Of a DNA stretch of 64,000 bases, positions 45,594 through 53,780 are shown piece by piece. Under the pieces are notes generated by a model. The model was not told the origin of the DNA, searched no databases, and saw nothing but the letters and a program-made list of their open reading frames with translations. Position numbers and translations under genes: made by a program. Source of the stretch: CAIYRG01 sp965247505 (GTDB taxonomy: Bacteria > Pseudomonadota > Alphaproteobacteria > Micropepsales > Micropepsaceae). Every line of letters begins with the position of its first letter. Position 1 is the stretch's first letter. The DNA lies in contig OZ252020.1 of assembly GCA_965247505.1 (NCBI GenBank), forward strand, positions 3,782,001 through 3,846,000, in the 5' to 3' direction.

Positions 45594-45630
45594 CGCCCCG
45601 TGCTGGTCGTCAAACCTGCGGGGCGTTTCT
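45594..45630 (+). terminator. Possible Rho-independent terminator
   Basis: A 7-bp GC-rich stem, CGCCCCG (45594-45600) and CGGGGCG (45619-45625), followed by TTTCT. It lies about 100 bases after the hypothetical gene at 45210-45497 and 4 bases before the end of a minus-strand gene, so it may serve both strands. The loop of 18 bases is long. Confidence 0.45.
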
Positions 45631-45633
45631 ACG

Positions 45634-45827
45634 TCAGTGAGACAGCTTTATCAGAACTCCAAGGTCGGCCTGTGTAAGGCGGGCTTCTAATTCCTTCTTC
45701 TCCGTGATCGCTTCATGGTACTGGCGCAGGCTATCCCAGATAGCGACACCATCCACCGTAACGGCTTTGTTACTGTAGAGTTGGAAGACTCCACGGTCCC
45801 TATCTCCATCTGCTCGGGGGATTTGGT
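45634..45827 (-). pseudogene. Hypothetical gene, 3' segment (shredded by IS elements)
   Basis: The most protein-like minus frame reads FQLYSNKAVTVDGVAIWDSL, RQYHEAITEKKELEARLTQA and ends DLGVLIKLSH at 45634. Directly upstream of IS3 copy C the frame that joins the next segment (48559-48807) differs by one base, so a frameshift near 45790-45800 is likely. The product is unrecognised; the C-terminus would be helical. Confidence 0.45.
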
Positions 45828-45888
45828 TGGACCCTGCTGACGAAAGCGGAGACGTCCTGCGATAGGATTTTGATCGCAGGAGGTGCAA

Positions 45889-46185
45889 ATGTCGAAGCAG
45901 AATGGGAACAAGGGCCGGCGGTTTGATCGGGCCTTCAAGGAAGAAGCCGTCCGTCTTTTACAGACGAGCGGGCGCAGGCAGCGGCAGATAGCAGGAGATC
46001 TTGGGATCAGCGTCAGCGCGCTCGGCCGCTGGGTCGCAGAATTGCGTGAGGAGGATTTGCTTTCCGGTCCGCATGAGGATGCAGCGAAGGAGATTACCCG
46101 CCTACGCCGAGAGCGTGATCTGGCCCGTCAGGAACGTGATCTCCTAAAAAAAGCGCTGGCCTTCTTCGCCAGGGAAAGTCGATGA
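45889..46185 (+). CDS. IS3 transposase OrfA, copy C
   Basis: 98 residues, intact, with AGGAGG ahead of the ATG. FDRAFKEE and DLLSGP variant. The left terminal repeat upstream has GAAAGCGG instead of GAAAGTGG. Confidence 0.92.
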   Translation: MSKQNGNKGRRFDRAFKEEAVRLLQTSGRRQRQIAGDLGISVSALGRWVAELREEDLLSGPHEDAAKEITRLRRERDLARQERDLLKKALAFFARESR

Positions 46186-46778
46186 GGTTCCGGTTCATCG
46201 ACGCGGAGAGGGCCGGGTTGGCGATGCCGATATTCCGCCTGTGCAGACTGCTGCAGGTCAGCGTCTCAGGCTTCTACGCTTGGCGCAATCGCGGCCCAAG
46301 CCGGCGACAGCTCGATGACATGGTTCTACTCGCCCATGTCCGGGCAGCCTTTCGGCGCAGCCGCGAGAGCTACGGTGCAGAGCGGGTCCATCACGAGCTT
46401 GCCGAGAATGGGATCGAGGTTGGACGCCATAGGGTGGCTCGGCTGATGCGGGGAAATGGGTTGTCTCCAAAACGGAAACAGAAGTTCAAAAAGACGACGG
46501 ACAGCCAGCACAACAAGGCCGTCGCATCGAACCTTCTCGACCAGAACTTCTCCGCCGAGGCACCCAACGAGAAATGGGCTGCCGACATCAGCTATATCTG
46601 GACGGCACAGGGCTGGCTGTACCTGGCCGTCATGCTCGACCTCTACTCCCGGCGCGTCATCGGCTGGGCCGTGGGCGCTCGCATGACCAGCGACCTGCCG
46701 CTCAGGGCGCTTAACCGTGCTATCGGGCTGCGCCAACCTGGCGCCGGTGTGATCCACCATAGCGATTAGGGAAGCCAG

Positions 46779-48250
46779 GGCGAGTTCAATCGGTCGTCGC
46801 AACACTCTGGCATAGGAGGTTGCTATGACGGTACGCAGACGGCGGTCGGATCGGTCTGGACGGAGCAAGTTGCATTCGCCAGGTCGACCGGACTCGGCAC
46901 GGCGTGGGGAGCTTGTTCGGTTCTGGGCAGCGATTGCGACGGGGCGTTCGAGCGAGGACGCGGCCCGAGATGCCGGTGTATCCCCTCCGGTAGGCTCGAG
47001 GTGGTTCCGGAGGTCGGGCGGCATGCCACCATCACATTTATCGCAATCGGCCAAGCCGCTGTCAGGACGTTACCTGTCTTTCGAGGAACGTGAGGAGATT
47101 GCTCTTCTGCGCGCTCAGGGAAGAGGCATACGTCATATTGCTTGCCGGCTGGAGCGAGCACCGTCGACGATCTCCCGCGAGGTGCGGCGCAACGCGGCGA
47201 CCCAAAGCGGTGGCCTGGACTACCGAGCAACGACGGCGCAGTGGCATGCTGATCGATCAGCCAAAAGGCCGAAGCCTGCCAAGCTGGCAACGAATGAGGC
47301 GCTGCGGCGCTATGTGCAGGATCGGCTTGCGGGTCGGATCTCGGCACCGGATGGAACGGTGATCGAGGGGCCACGCGTCGTCTGGAACGGTCGTCGGCAT
47401 GGGCCGCGGCAGCGCAGGCGATGGGCCAGGGCCTGGAGTCCTGAGCAGATCGCGCATCGTCTTCGGATCGACTATCCTGGGGACGGGCCCGAGGATCAAG
47501 CGATGCGGATCAGTCATGAGGCGATCTATCAGGCGCTCTACGTACAGGGCCGCGGCGCTCTACGTCGTGAGCTGACCGCCTGCCTTCGCACGGGAAGGGC
47601 ACTGCGCGTGCCTCGGGCACGTAGCCGCCGGCGGGGAAAATCTTTCGTCACGCCTGAGGTCATGATCAGTGAACGATCGGCGGAAGCAGCTGATCGGGCC
47701 GTACCCGGACACTGGGAAGGTGACCTGATCATCGGCTTGGGCAGATCGGCGATCGGCACTCTGGTGGAACGCACCACGCGGTTCACAATGCTGCTGCATC
47801 TTCCCCGAATGGAAGGCCACGGCACCGTCCCGCGCGTGAAGAACGGGCCTGCGCTTGCCGGTCATGGGGCTGAAGCGGTTCGCGGTGCCATCGCCCGGAC
47901 GATCACGACATTGCCAGCGCAGCTTCGCCGCTCGCTGACCTGGGACCAGGGAGCAGAGATGGCCAGGCATGCGGATCTGCGGATCGCAACCGGCCTTCCC
48001 GTCTACTTCTGCGAACCGCACAGCCCTTGGCAACGCGGAACGAACGAGAACACTAATGGACTGCTTCGACAGTACTTCCCGAAAGGAACCGATCTGAGCG
48101 CACACAGTCCGGACGTACTCGCAGTTGTTGCTGACGCGCTTAATACACGGCCCCGCAAGGCCCTCGGATGGAGAACTCCCGCCGAAGCTCTGGACCAGTG
48201 CTTGCAGGCCAGTCAAACTGAACGTGTTGCGACGACCGGTTGAACCCGCC
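46779..48250 (+). mobile_element. IS30-family insertion sequence
   Basis: 1,472 bp inserted in orfB of IS3 copy C. Terminal repeats read inward are GGCGAGTTCAATCGGTCGTC on the left and GGCGGGTTCAACCGGTCGTC on the right, with two mismatches over 26 bases. The target triplet CAG is duplicated (46776-46778 and 48251-48253). A nested insertion, so younger than IS3 copy C. Confidence 0.95.
46825..48243 (+). CDS. IS30-family transposase
   Basis: 472 residues, starting 46 bases inside the element with AGGAGG upstream. N-terminal helix-turn-helix region (RSSEDAARDAGVSPPVGSRW), the IS30 HTH_38 motif (YLSFEEREEIALLRAQGRGI then RHIACRLERAPSTISREVRR), and a DDE core: GHWEGDLIIGLGRSAIGTLV with the first Asp, LTWDQGAEMARHADLRIATG with the second, and SPWQRGTNENTNGLLRQYFP with the Glu. 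The stop lies inside the right terminal repeat. Looks intact. Confidence 0.95.
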   Translation: MTVRRRRSDRSGRSKLHSPGRPDSARRGELVRFWAAIATGRSSEDAARDAGVSPPVGSRWFRRSGGMPPSHLSQSAKPLSGRYLSFEEREEIALLRAQGRGIRHIACRLERAPSTISREVRRNAATQSGGLDYRATTAQWHADRSAKRPKPAKLATNEALRRYVQDRLAGRISAPDGTVIEGPRVVWNGRRHGPRQRRRWARAWSPEQIAHRLRIDYPGDGPEDQAMRISHEAIYQALYVQGRGALRRELTACLRTGRALRVPRARSRRRGKSFVTPEVMISERSAEAADRAVPGHWEGDLIIGLGRSAIGTLVERTTRFTMLLHLPRMEGHGTVPRVKNGPALAGHGAEAVRGAIARTITTLPAQLRRSLTWDQGAEMARHADLRIATGLPVYFCEPHSPWQRGTNENTNGLLRQYFPKGTDLSAHSPDVLAVVADALNTRPRKALGWRTPAEALDQCLQASQTERVATTG

Positions 48251-48558
48251 CAGTACTGCTCAGACGCATACCAGGCGCGCCTCGGTGAACTCGGTTTCCT
48301 CGCCTCAATGAGCGGTAAGGGAAATTGCTATGATAACGCCGTCGTCGAGACCTTCTTCAAAACCATCAAGTCAGAACTGATCTGGAGGACTGTGTTCATG
48401 TCAAGAAGCCAAGCTGAAACTGCCATAGCCGGATACATCGACGGGTTCTATAATCCAGTCCGTCGGCACTCGACGCGGGACTTCACAAGCCCCGTCAAAT
48501 TCGAGGCAGAAGCAATGCAAACGGTGTAGGGCGCCTCCACTTTTCCTGGATGGGTCCA

Positions 48559-48807
48559 GGTTAGCTTTGCAGCCAAGTCGGATAGGTCTAGTCCAGCGCT
48601 CCGTATCCGTTCCATGAGCAGTGAGAGTTTCTTCTCATTCTCTGCATAGGCTATCGCGAGCGCGCCAACGCCGGCAGTAATTTCTTCATCTGTCATGGAA
48701 TATATCTTGCCTATCCGGTTTACACCCACACCCACTAGGGCTAGAATGGGCGCAAACCGGATATAGGGGAGCGCGCCATGGATGTTCTCGACCGCGCCGA
48801 TCTCCCA
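48559..48807 (-). pseudogene. Hypothetical gene, middle segment (between IS3 copy C and IS21)
   Basis: The minus frame reads WEIGAVENIHGALPYIRFAP, ILALVGVGVNRIGKIYSMTD, EEITAGVGALAIAYAENEKK and LSLLMERIRSAGLDLSDLAA. It probably continues into 45634-45827 on the far side of IS3 copy C, because the GGT target duplication joins them. Apparent extra N-terminal residues (MAEFYSARGWEIPPLPW) in the longer open frame are IS21 end sequence, not gene. Unrecognised function. Confidence 0.5.
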
Positions 48808-48906
48808 TGAGAACGGCGGTGACAAATTAGTCCACGGAAGCGGCGGGATTTCCCAGCCGCGGGCGGAGTAAAACTCTGCCACCTGTAGCCTTCGATCTTT
48901 TTTGAG

Positions 48907-50421
48907 ATGGAAGGCGGGAGGATGTACACCGTGGACCTATATCTGCGCGTTCGGCTGGCCTGCCATGTTGATGGTCTGAGCCAGCGAGAGGCGGCAAGTC
49001 GGTTTGGCATTGCGCGCGAGACGGTGAGGAAGATGCTGCGGCATTCGGAATCGCCGGGATATCGGCGACGCCAGCCACCGAAACGCCCGAAACTGGCCCC
49101 CTTCACGGATATCATCGACCGTATTCTGGAGGAGGACCGAACGGTTCACCGTAAGCAGCACCAAACGGCGAAGCGTATATTCGAGCGCCTTCGCGACGAA
49201 CATGGCTTCACGGGCAAAGAGACCATCGTGAAGGATTACGTTCGGGAACGGCGCCTTCGCCGGCGTGAGATGTTTGTGCCGTTGTCACATCCTCCGGGCC
49301 ATGCTCAAGCGGACTTTGGCGAGGCGGATGCGATCATCGCCGGCGTCAAGTATCGGGCGCATTTTTTCGTCATGACACTTCCCCACAGCGATGCCTGCTT
49401 CGTTGCGGCCTACCCAGCGGCGGCGACGGAGGCCTGGCTGGACGGGCACAACAGAGCCTTTGTTTTTTTCGGCGGCGTTCCCCAATCGATTCTTTACGAC
49501 AACGACAAGTGTCTGGTGTCGCGCATCTTGTCAGATGGCACGCGGCAACGAACGCGGGCGTTCAGCGGGCTGCAGTCCCATTACCTCTTCGAGGACCGCT
49601 ACGGCCGTCCCGGCAAGGGTAACGACAAAGGCAATGTGGAGGGGGTGGTCGGCTATGCCCGGCGGAACTTCATGACGCCGCTTCCCCGGTTCGCGAGCTG
49701 GGACGCCTTCAATGGCCACCTGGAAGAGCAATGCCGCAACCGGCAAGGCAACGTCCTGCGCGGCCACCGCGAGAGCATCGGCGAACGGTTTGTGCGTGAC
49801 CGCGAAGCGTTGAAGAGGCCACTGCCGGCACCGTTCGACGCGTGCGACAAGCAGGGCACGCGGGTCAACTCGCTGTCCCTGGTGCGCTACCGGACGAATG
49901 ACTATTCCGTGCCCGTCGCCTACGGCCATCAGGAAGTCTGGATCCGTGGCTATGTCCACGAGGTGGTTATCGGTTGCGGCACCGGGATCATTGCCCGACA
50001 CCCCCGTTCCTACGACCGGGAAGATATGGTCTTCGATCCGATCCACTACCTGCCTTTGCTGGAGCACAAGATCGGTGCCCTGGATCAGGCCGCGCCGCTA
50101 GCCGGATGGGAACTGCCTGATGCCTTCCCAACCCTGCGCCGTTTCCTGGAGGCGCGCATGGGCAAGGCCGGCAAGCGAGAATACGTCCAGGTCCTTCGGC
50201 TTCTGGAGACCTTCGATCTCGAGGTGCTTCACGGCGCGGTGAAGGACGCCCTGCGCCTGGGTGCGATCGGCTACGACGCCGTCAAACACCTTGTGCTGTG
50301 CCGTATCGAGCGACGCCCGCCCAAACTCGACCTGGATATCTATCCCTACCTGCCTCGGGCCAACGTGGCGACCACGGCCGCCGCCAGTTATATGAGCTTG
50401 TTGGGTGGAGGCGCGTCATGA
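48907..50421 (+). CDS. istA: IS21 transposase IstA
   Basis: 504 residues. N-terminal helix-turn-helix (VDGLSQREAASRFGIARETV), a DDE/rve core with HAQADFGEADAIIAGVKYRA for the first Asp, FGGVPQSILYDNDKCLV for the second, and KGNDKGNVEGVVGYARRNFM for the Glu, and a C-terminal Mu-type beta-barrel region (NDYSVPVAYGHQEVWIRGYV). The start may be the ATG at 48907 or that at 48922 after GGGAGG. Overlaps istB by ATGA, the usual coupling. Confidence 0.95.
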   Translation: MEGGRMYTVDLYLRVRLACHVDGLSQREAASRFGIARETVRKMLRHSESPGYRRRQPPKRPKLAPFTDIIDRILEEDRTVHRKQHQTAKRIFERLRDEHGFTGKETIVKDYVRERRLRRREMFVPLSHPPGHAQADFGEADAIIAGVKYRAHFFVMTLPHSDACFVAAYPAAATEAWLDGHNRAFVFFGGVPQSILYDNDKCLVSRILSDGTRQRTRAFSGLQSHYLFEDRYGRPGKGNDKGNVEGVVGYARRNFMTPLPRFASWDAFNGHLEEQCRNRQGNVLRGHRESIGERFVRDREALKRPLPAPFDACDKQGTRVNSLSLVRYRTNDYSVPVAYGHQEVWIRGYVHEVVIGCGTGIIARHPRSYDREDMVFDPIHYLPLLEHKIGALDQAAPLAGWELPDAFPTLRRFLEARMGKAGKREYVQVLRLLETFDLEVLHGAVKDALRLGAIGYDAVKHLVLCRIERRPPKLDLDIYPYLPRANVATTAAASYMSLLGGGAS

Positions 50422-51188
50422 CCGATACGCCGCAAGTGTTGCTGGCCCATCACCTCAAGACCCTGAAACTGCCGACGTTCCTGCGCGAATACGACAAGCT
50501 GGCCCGCCAATGCGCCACCGAGGGCGCCGACCATGTGCGGTATCTTGTCCGTCTGACCGAGTTGGAACTGATCGACCGTGAGCGCCGCATGGTCGAGCGG
50601 CGGATCAGACAGGCCAGGTTCCCCGCCGTCAAAAGCCTCGACAGCTTCGACTTCAAGGCCATCGCATCGCTCAACAAGATGCTGGTTCTGGAGTTGGCGC
50701 GATGCGAATACGTCGAGCGTCGTGAGAATATCATCGCGCTCGGCAACTCAGGCACCGGCAAGACCCATATCGCCCTCGGTCTCGGTCTGGCGGCCTGCCA
50801 AAAGGGGCTCTCCGTCGGCTTCCTCACGGCCGCTGCCCTGGTTCATGAACTGATGGAGGCCAGGGATGAAAAACGCCTGTTGCGCCTGCAGAAGCAACTG
50901 GCAAAGTATCACCTTCTGATCATCGACGAACTCGGCTTCGTGCCGCTCTCGAAGACCGGCGCCGAGCTGCTGTTCGAAGTCTTCAGCCAGCGCTACGAGC
51001 GGGGCTCGATCCTGGTGACCTCCAACTTGCCGTTCGATGAGTGGACGGAGATATTCGGCTCGGAACGCCTGACCGGGGCTTTGCTGGACCGCCTCACCCA
51101 CCATGTCCATATCCTGGAAATGAACGGCGAGAGCTATCGTCTCAACCAAAGCCAAAAACGGCGGAAATCCCCAAAAATACCTGCTTAA
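50418..51188 (+). CDS. istB: IS21 helper ATPase IstB
   Basis: 256 residues, AAA+/DnaC-like. Walker A is GNSGTGKTHIALGLGLAACQ, Walker B is LLIIDELGFVPLS, and SNLPFDEWTEIFGSERLTGA with LLDRLTHHVHILEM is the arginine-finger/sensor region. It promotes target choice and transposition by IstA. The start at 50418 is chosen because it overlaps the istA stop; an upstream frame from 50298 is antisense-like and not used. Confidence 0.96.
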   Translation: MTDTPQVLLAHHLKTLKLPTFLREYDKLARQCATEGADHVRYLVRLTELELIDRERRMVERRIRQARFPAVKSLDSFDFKAIASLNKMLVLELARCEYVERRENIIALGNSGTGKTHIALGLGLAACQKGLSVGFLTAAALVHELMEARDEKRLLRLQKQLAKYHLLIIDELGFVPLSKTGAELLFEVFSQRYERGSILVTSNLPFDEWTEIFGSERLTGALLDRLTHHVHILEMNGESYRLNQSQKRRKSPKIPA

Positions 51189-51388
51189 CCGCCGGTGCAA
51201 TGGTTGACCCGGTTGGTCCACAGGAACCTCCCACGCTGCTTCGCTCCGCGTAACGCAAGCGCTACTCGAAGCAGCGCGGGTCCCTCCTATGGACTACCGG
51301 GACACCCCCCCAACACCGCGTACCGCATAACGTTAAGTGGACTAGTTTTGCTCCGCCCGGGTGGACTAATTTTGCTCCGCCGTTGACA

Positions 51389-51461
51389 CGCCGGGATCGC
51401 TGATCGTTACTGACGATTGGAGCGGCTATGCTGGCCTCGGTAAGCGCGGCTATGAGCACTT
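51389..51461 (-). pseudogene. Hypothetical gene, short segment between IS21 and IS3 copy D
   Basis: 73 bases left between two insertions. One minus frame reads VLIAALTEASIAAPIVSNDQ. A 5-bp IS21 target duplication, if it existed, would keep this frame in phase with the segment at 48559-48807. Too short to recognise. Confidence 0.25.
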
Positions 51462-51522
51462 TGGACCCTGCTGACGAAAGTGGAGACGTCCTGCGATAGG
51501 ATTTTGATCGCAGGAGGTGCAA

Positions 51523-51819
51523 ATGTCGAAACAGAATGGGAACAAGGGCCGGCGGTTTGAACGGGCCTTCAAGGAAGAAGCCGTCCGTCTTTTACAGACG
51601 AGCGGGCGCAGGCAGCGGCAGATAGCAGGAGATCTTGGGATCAGCGTCAGCGCGCTCGGCCGCTGGGTCGCAGAATTGCGTGAGGAGGATTTGCTTTCCG
51701 GTCCGCATGAGGATGCAGCGAAGGAGATTACCCGTCTACGCCGAGAGCGTGATCTGGCCCGTCAGGAACGTGATCTCCTAAAAAAAGCGCTGGCCTTCTT
51801 CGCCAGGGAAAGTCGATGA
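51523..51819 (+). CDS. IS3 transposase OrfA, copy D
   Basis: 98 residues, intact, of the FERAFKEE variant shared with copy B. Confidence 0.92.
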   Translation: MSKQNGNKGRRFERAFKEEAVRLLQTSGRRQRQIAGDLGISVSALGRWVAELREEDLLSGPHEDAAKEITRLRRERDLARQERDLLKKALAFFARESR

Positions 51820-52452
51820 GGTTCCGGTTCACCGACGCGGAGAGGGCCGGGTTGGCGATGCCGATATTCCGCCTGTGCAGACTGCTGCAGGTCAGCGTCT
51901 CAGGCTTCTACGCTTGGCGCAATCGCGGCCCAAGCCAGCGACAGCTCGATGACATGGTTCTACTCGCCCATGTCCGGGCAGCCTTTCGGCGCAGCCGCGA
52001 GAGCTACGGTGCAGAGCGGGTCCATCACGAGCTTGCCGAGAATGGGATCGAGGTTGGACGCCATAGTGTGGCTCGGCTGATGCGGGGAAATGGGTTGTCT
52101 CCAAAACGGAAACAGAAGTTCAAAAAGACGACGGACAGCCAGCACAACAAGGCCGTCGCATCGAACCTTCTCGACCAGAACTTCTCCGCCGAGGCACCCA
52201 ACGAGAAATGGGCTGCCGACATCAGCTATATCTGGACGGCACAGGGCTGGCTGTACCTGGCCGTCATGCTCGACCTCTACTCCCGGCGCGTCATCGGCTG
52301 GGCCGTGGGCGCTCGCATGACCAGCGACCTGCCGCTCAGGGCGCTTAACCGTGCTATCGGGCTGCGCCAACCTGGCGCCGGTGTGATCCACCATAGCGAT
52401 CGGGGAAGCCAGTACTGCTCAGACGCATACCAGGCGCGCCTCGGTGAACTCG
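51816..52452 (+). pseudogene. IS3 transposase OrfB, copy D, 3'-truncated
   Basis: Encodes the first 212 residues through HHSDRGSQYCSDAYQARLGE and then runs into antisense IS1595 sequence, stopping at 52565. Two private changes: RFTDAERAG (others RFIDAERAG) and GRHSVARL (others GRHRVARL). The catalytic Glu is lost. Confidence 0.92.
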
Positions 52453-53277
52453 TCCACATACCGTTGCAGGTGCTTGGCGCTGATCTTGTGGTAGGTGCCC
52501 TTGTGCGCGCGCTTGAGCATACTCCAGAACGACTCGATGCCGTTAGTGTGAGCCCATATCATTGACGTACTCTCCGACGCTGTGGCGGACGCTCTCATGC
52601 TCGAATGGCATGCCCTTATAGGCCGCCGCGTCGTCGGTATAGACCGTTGCGCCAGCGAGCGCGGTGGCGACAACGAAGCTCTGTAGTGTCTTAGCGTCTG
52701 TCGCCTTCACGACCGCAGCCCTGATCTTGTTGGTCTTTCGATCCTTCGCACCGACAACGGCGGTCTTGCCAACTGTACCCCGGCCAGCCCTGATCTTGTC
52801 CTTGGAGTGCTTGTTGCGCTCCCTGCCGCCCATATAGGTTTCGTCAACCTCGACCGGTCCGACGAACTGCTCAAGATCACCGCTGTTCCAAGCCTTGCGG
52901 ATGCGCTGGAGCATGAACCACGCCGCCGGCTGGGATACGCCGATATCGCGATGGAGCTTCATGCTCGACACGCCCTTGAGGCTGGTCAAATGCAGGTAGA
53001 TTGCGAAAACCCACTTGCGTAAAGGTATTTTGGAGCTTTCCAGAACTGTGCCGACCTTGACCGAGAAATAGGACCGGCAATCAGAACACCAATATGGCAT
53101 CTTTGCGTGCGAAGATTCGCAAGTACCTGTGCTTCCGCATCGTGGGCAGTGCCGACCATTTGGCCATACACGAGATTCAAACCACTCGCGAGCGCTTTCC
53201 TCGGTCGGGAACATGTCGCAAAGCTGCATCATTGTGATGCCTTCGCGGTCTGATTTTCCAGGTGCTTTGTGTGCCAT
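52453..53277 (-). pseudogene. IS1595-family transposase, frameshifted and truncated
   Basis: The start at 53277 opens an N-terminal zinc ribbon (CPRCGSTGTCES ... YWCSDC), then the ISXO2-like DDE domain: VGPVEVDETYMGGRERNKHS for the first Asp, ATVYTDDAAAYKGMPFEHES for the second. At about 52558-52560 one extra G shifts the frame, ending the protein at NDMGSH. The proper frame continues AHTNGIESFWSMLKRAHKGT with the catalytic Glu and KHLQRYVDEF before the IS3 junction. Inactive as read. Confidence 0.88.
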
Positions 53278-53333
53278 GGCCGATCTCCTTGCTACCCCAT
53301 GAATATAGGGATTACAGGATAGCTTGTCAACCC
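52453..53333 (-). mobile_element. IS1595-family element, truncated at its transposase C-terminus
   Basis: The outer end at 53333 reads inward GGGTTGACAAGCTATCCTG, matching the terminal repeat of this family. The other terminal repeat is absent: the transposase runs straight into IS3 copy D through the shared word GAGTTCACCGAGG, suggesting junction formation at microhomology. Confidence 0.75.
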
Positions 53334-53337
53334 TTCC

Positions 53338-53601
53338 TTATAAGCCCCAATTAATAAGGGTCGTGGTGTCGTGCGGGTTGGTCTGAACGTTGATTGTTTC
53401 GCCGCGGATGGGCGCGAATCCCCTCAATTGCTGAAGGGAAGGATCAAGCGGTATGCCGATGTTAGATTCGCAGATTTCGTAAATAGTGTCTGGTAAGTTC
53501 GGTGCGACAAATTCAGCTCGAGAATCAGTGGGTGGCGAGGTTAAAAATGCCACGATTGCTACCGTAGTTACCTTGAATGCCGGCAGGTGCATTATTTTCA
53601 T
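53338..53601 (-). CDS. Exported hypothetical protein, possibly truncated
   Basis: Starting at 53601 after GAGG, a leader (MKIMHLPAFKVTTVAIVAFL then TSPPTDSRA) precedes EFVAPNLPDTIYEICESNIG and GFAPIRGETINVQTNPHDTT, ending NWGL at a TAA 5 bases from the IS1595 end. The C-terminus may have been cut by that element. It might be the 5' end of the gene whose pieces lie at 51389-51461, 48559-48807 and 45634-45827, but this is speculative. A longer frame opens at 53685. Confidence 0.45.
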   Translation of the reverse strand: MKIMHLPAFKVTTVAIVAFLTSPPTDSRAEFVAPNLPDTIYEICESNIGIPLDPSLQQLRGFAPIRGETINVQTNPHDTTTLINWGL

Positions 53602-53780
53602 TTCCTCAATTAAGGGTGCTCCGGGTCGATAGACCAACACCACCTTGCGGCAAATATACGGCGAAATGTGAATATCACTAGGCAACTTGACACCAACCTT
53701 TGGTGGGCAACAACGGAAACTTGAAGCAGGCTCATCTGTCCCCTAGAACAAATACGAACTCTTGAGCCAATGGAGCCGCC

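Larger units (their letters stand above)
46182..48529 (+). pseudogene. IS3 transposase OrfB, copy C, split by IS30 and a nonsense change
   Basis: The 5' part (46182-46769) ends in TAG directly after HHSD: the usual GATCGGGGA is GATTAGGGA here, a two-base change that stops translation 9 bases before the IS30. The 3' part resumes at 48251 with the duplicated CAG and runs QYCSDAYQARLGELGF to the normal end at 48529, including STRDFTSP, a variant shared only with copy E. Confidence 0.9.
45828..48558 (+). mobile_element. IS3-family insertion sequence, copy C (interrupted by IS30)
   Basis: Both terminal repeats are present. The element is flanked by the direct triplet GGT (45825-45827 and 48559-48561), the only clean target duplication among the six IS3 copies. 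IS30 occupies 46779-48250 inside orfB, so this copy cannot make a complete transposase. Confidence 0.95.
48808..51388 (+). mobile_element. IS21-family insertion sequence
   Basis: About 2.58 kb carrying istA and istB. Ends read inward are TGAGAACGGCGGTGACAAAT (left, 48808) and TGTCAACGGCGGAGCAAAAT (right, 51388), matching at 23 of 28 positions. Each end also carries a second internal copy of the motif: two direct GTGGACTA-TTTTGCTCCGCC blocks at 51338-51380, and their counterparts on the left. Multiple end repeats are typical of IS21. No clear 4-8 bp target duplication was found. The segment from 51190 to 51335 is non-coding and holds a 9-bp stem, GCTGCTTCG/CGAAGCAGC. Confidence 0.88.
51462..52452 (+). 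mobile_element. IS3-family insertion sequence, copy D (3'-truncated)
   Basis: Begins with the normal left repeat at 51462 and matches the other copies up to GCCTCGGTGAACTCG at about 52453. There the sequence switches to the IS1595-type gene. The last 270 bases, with the OrfB Glu and right repeat, are gone. Confidence 0.92.
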
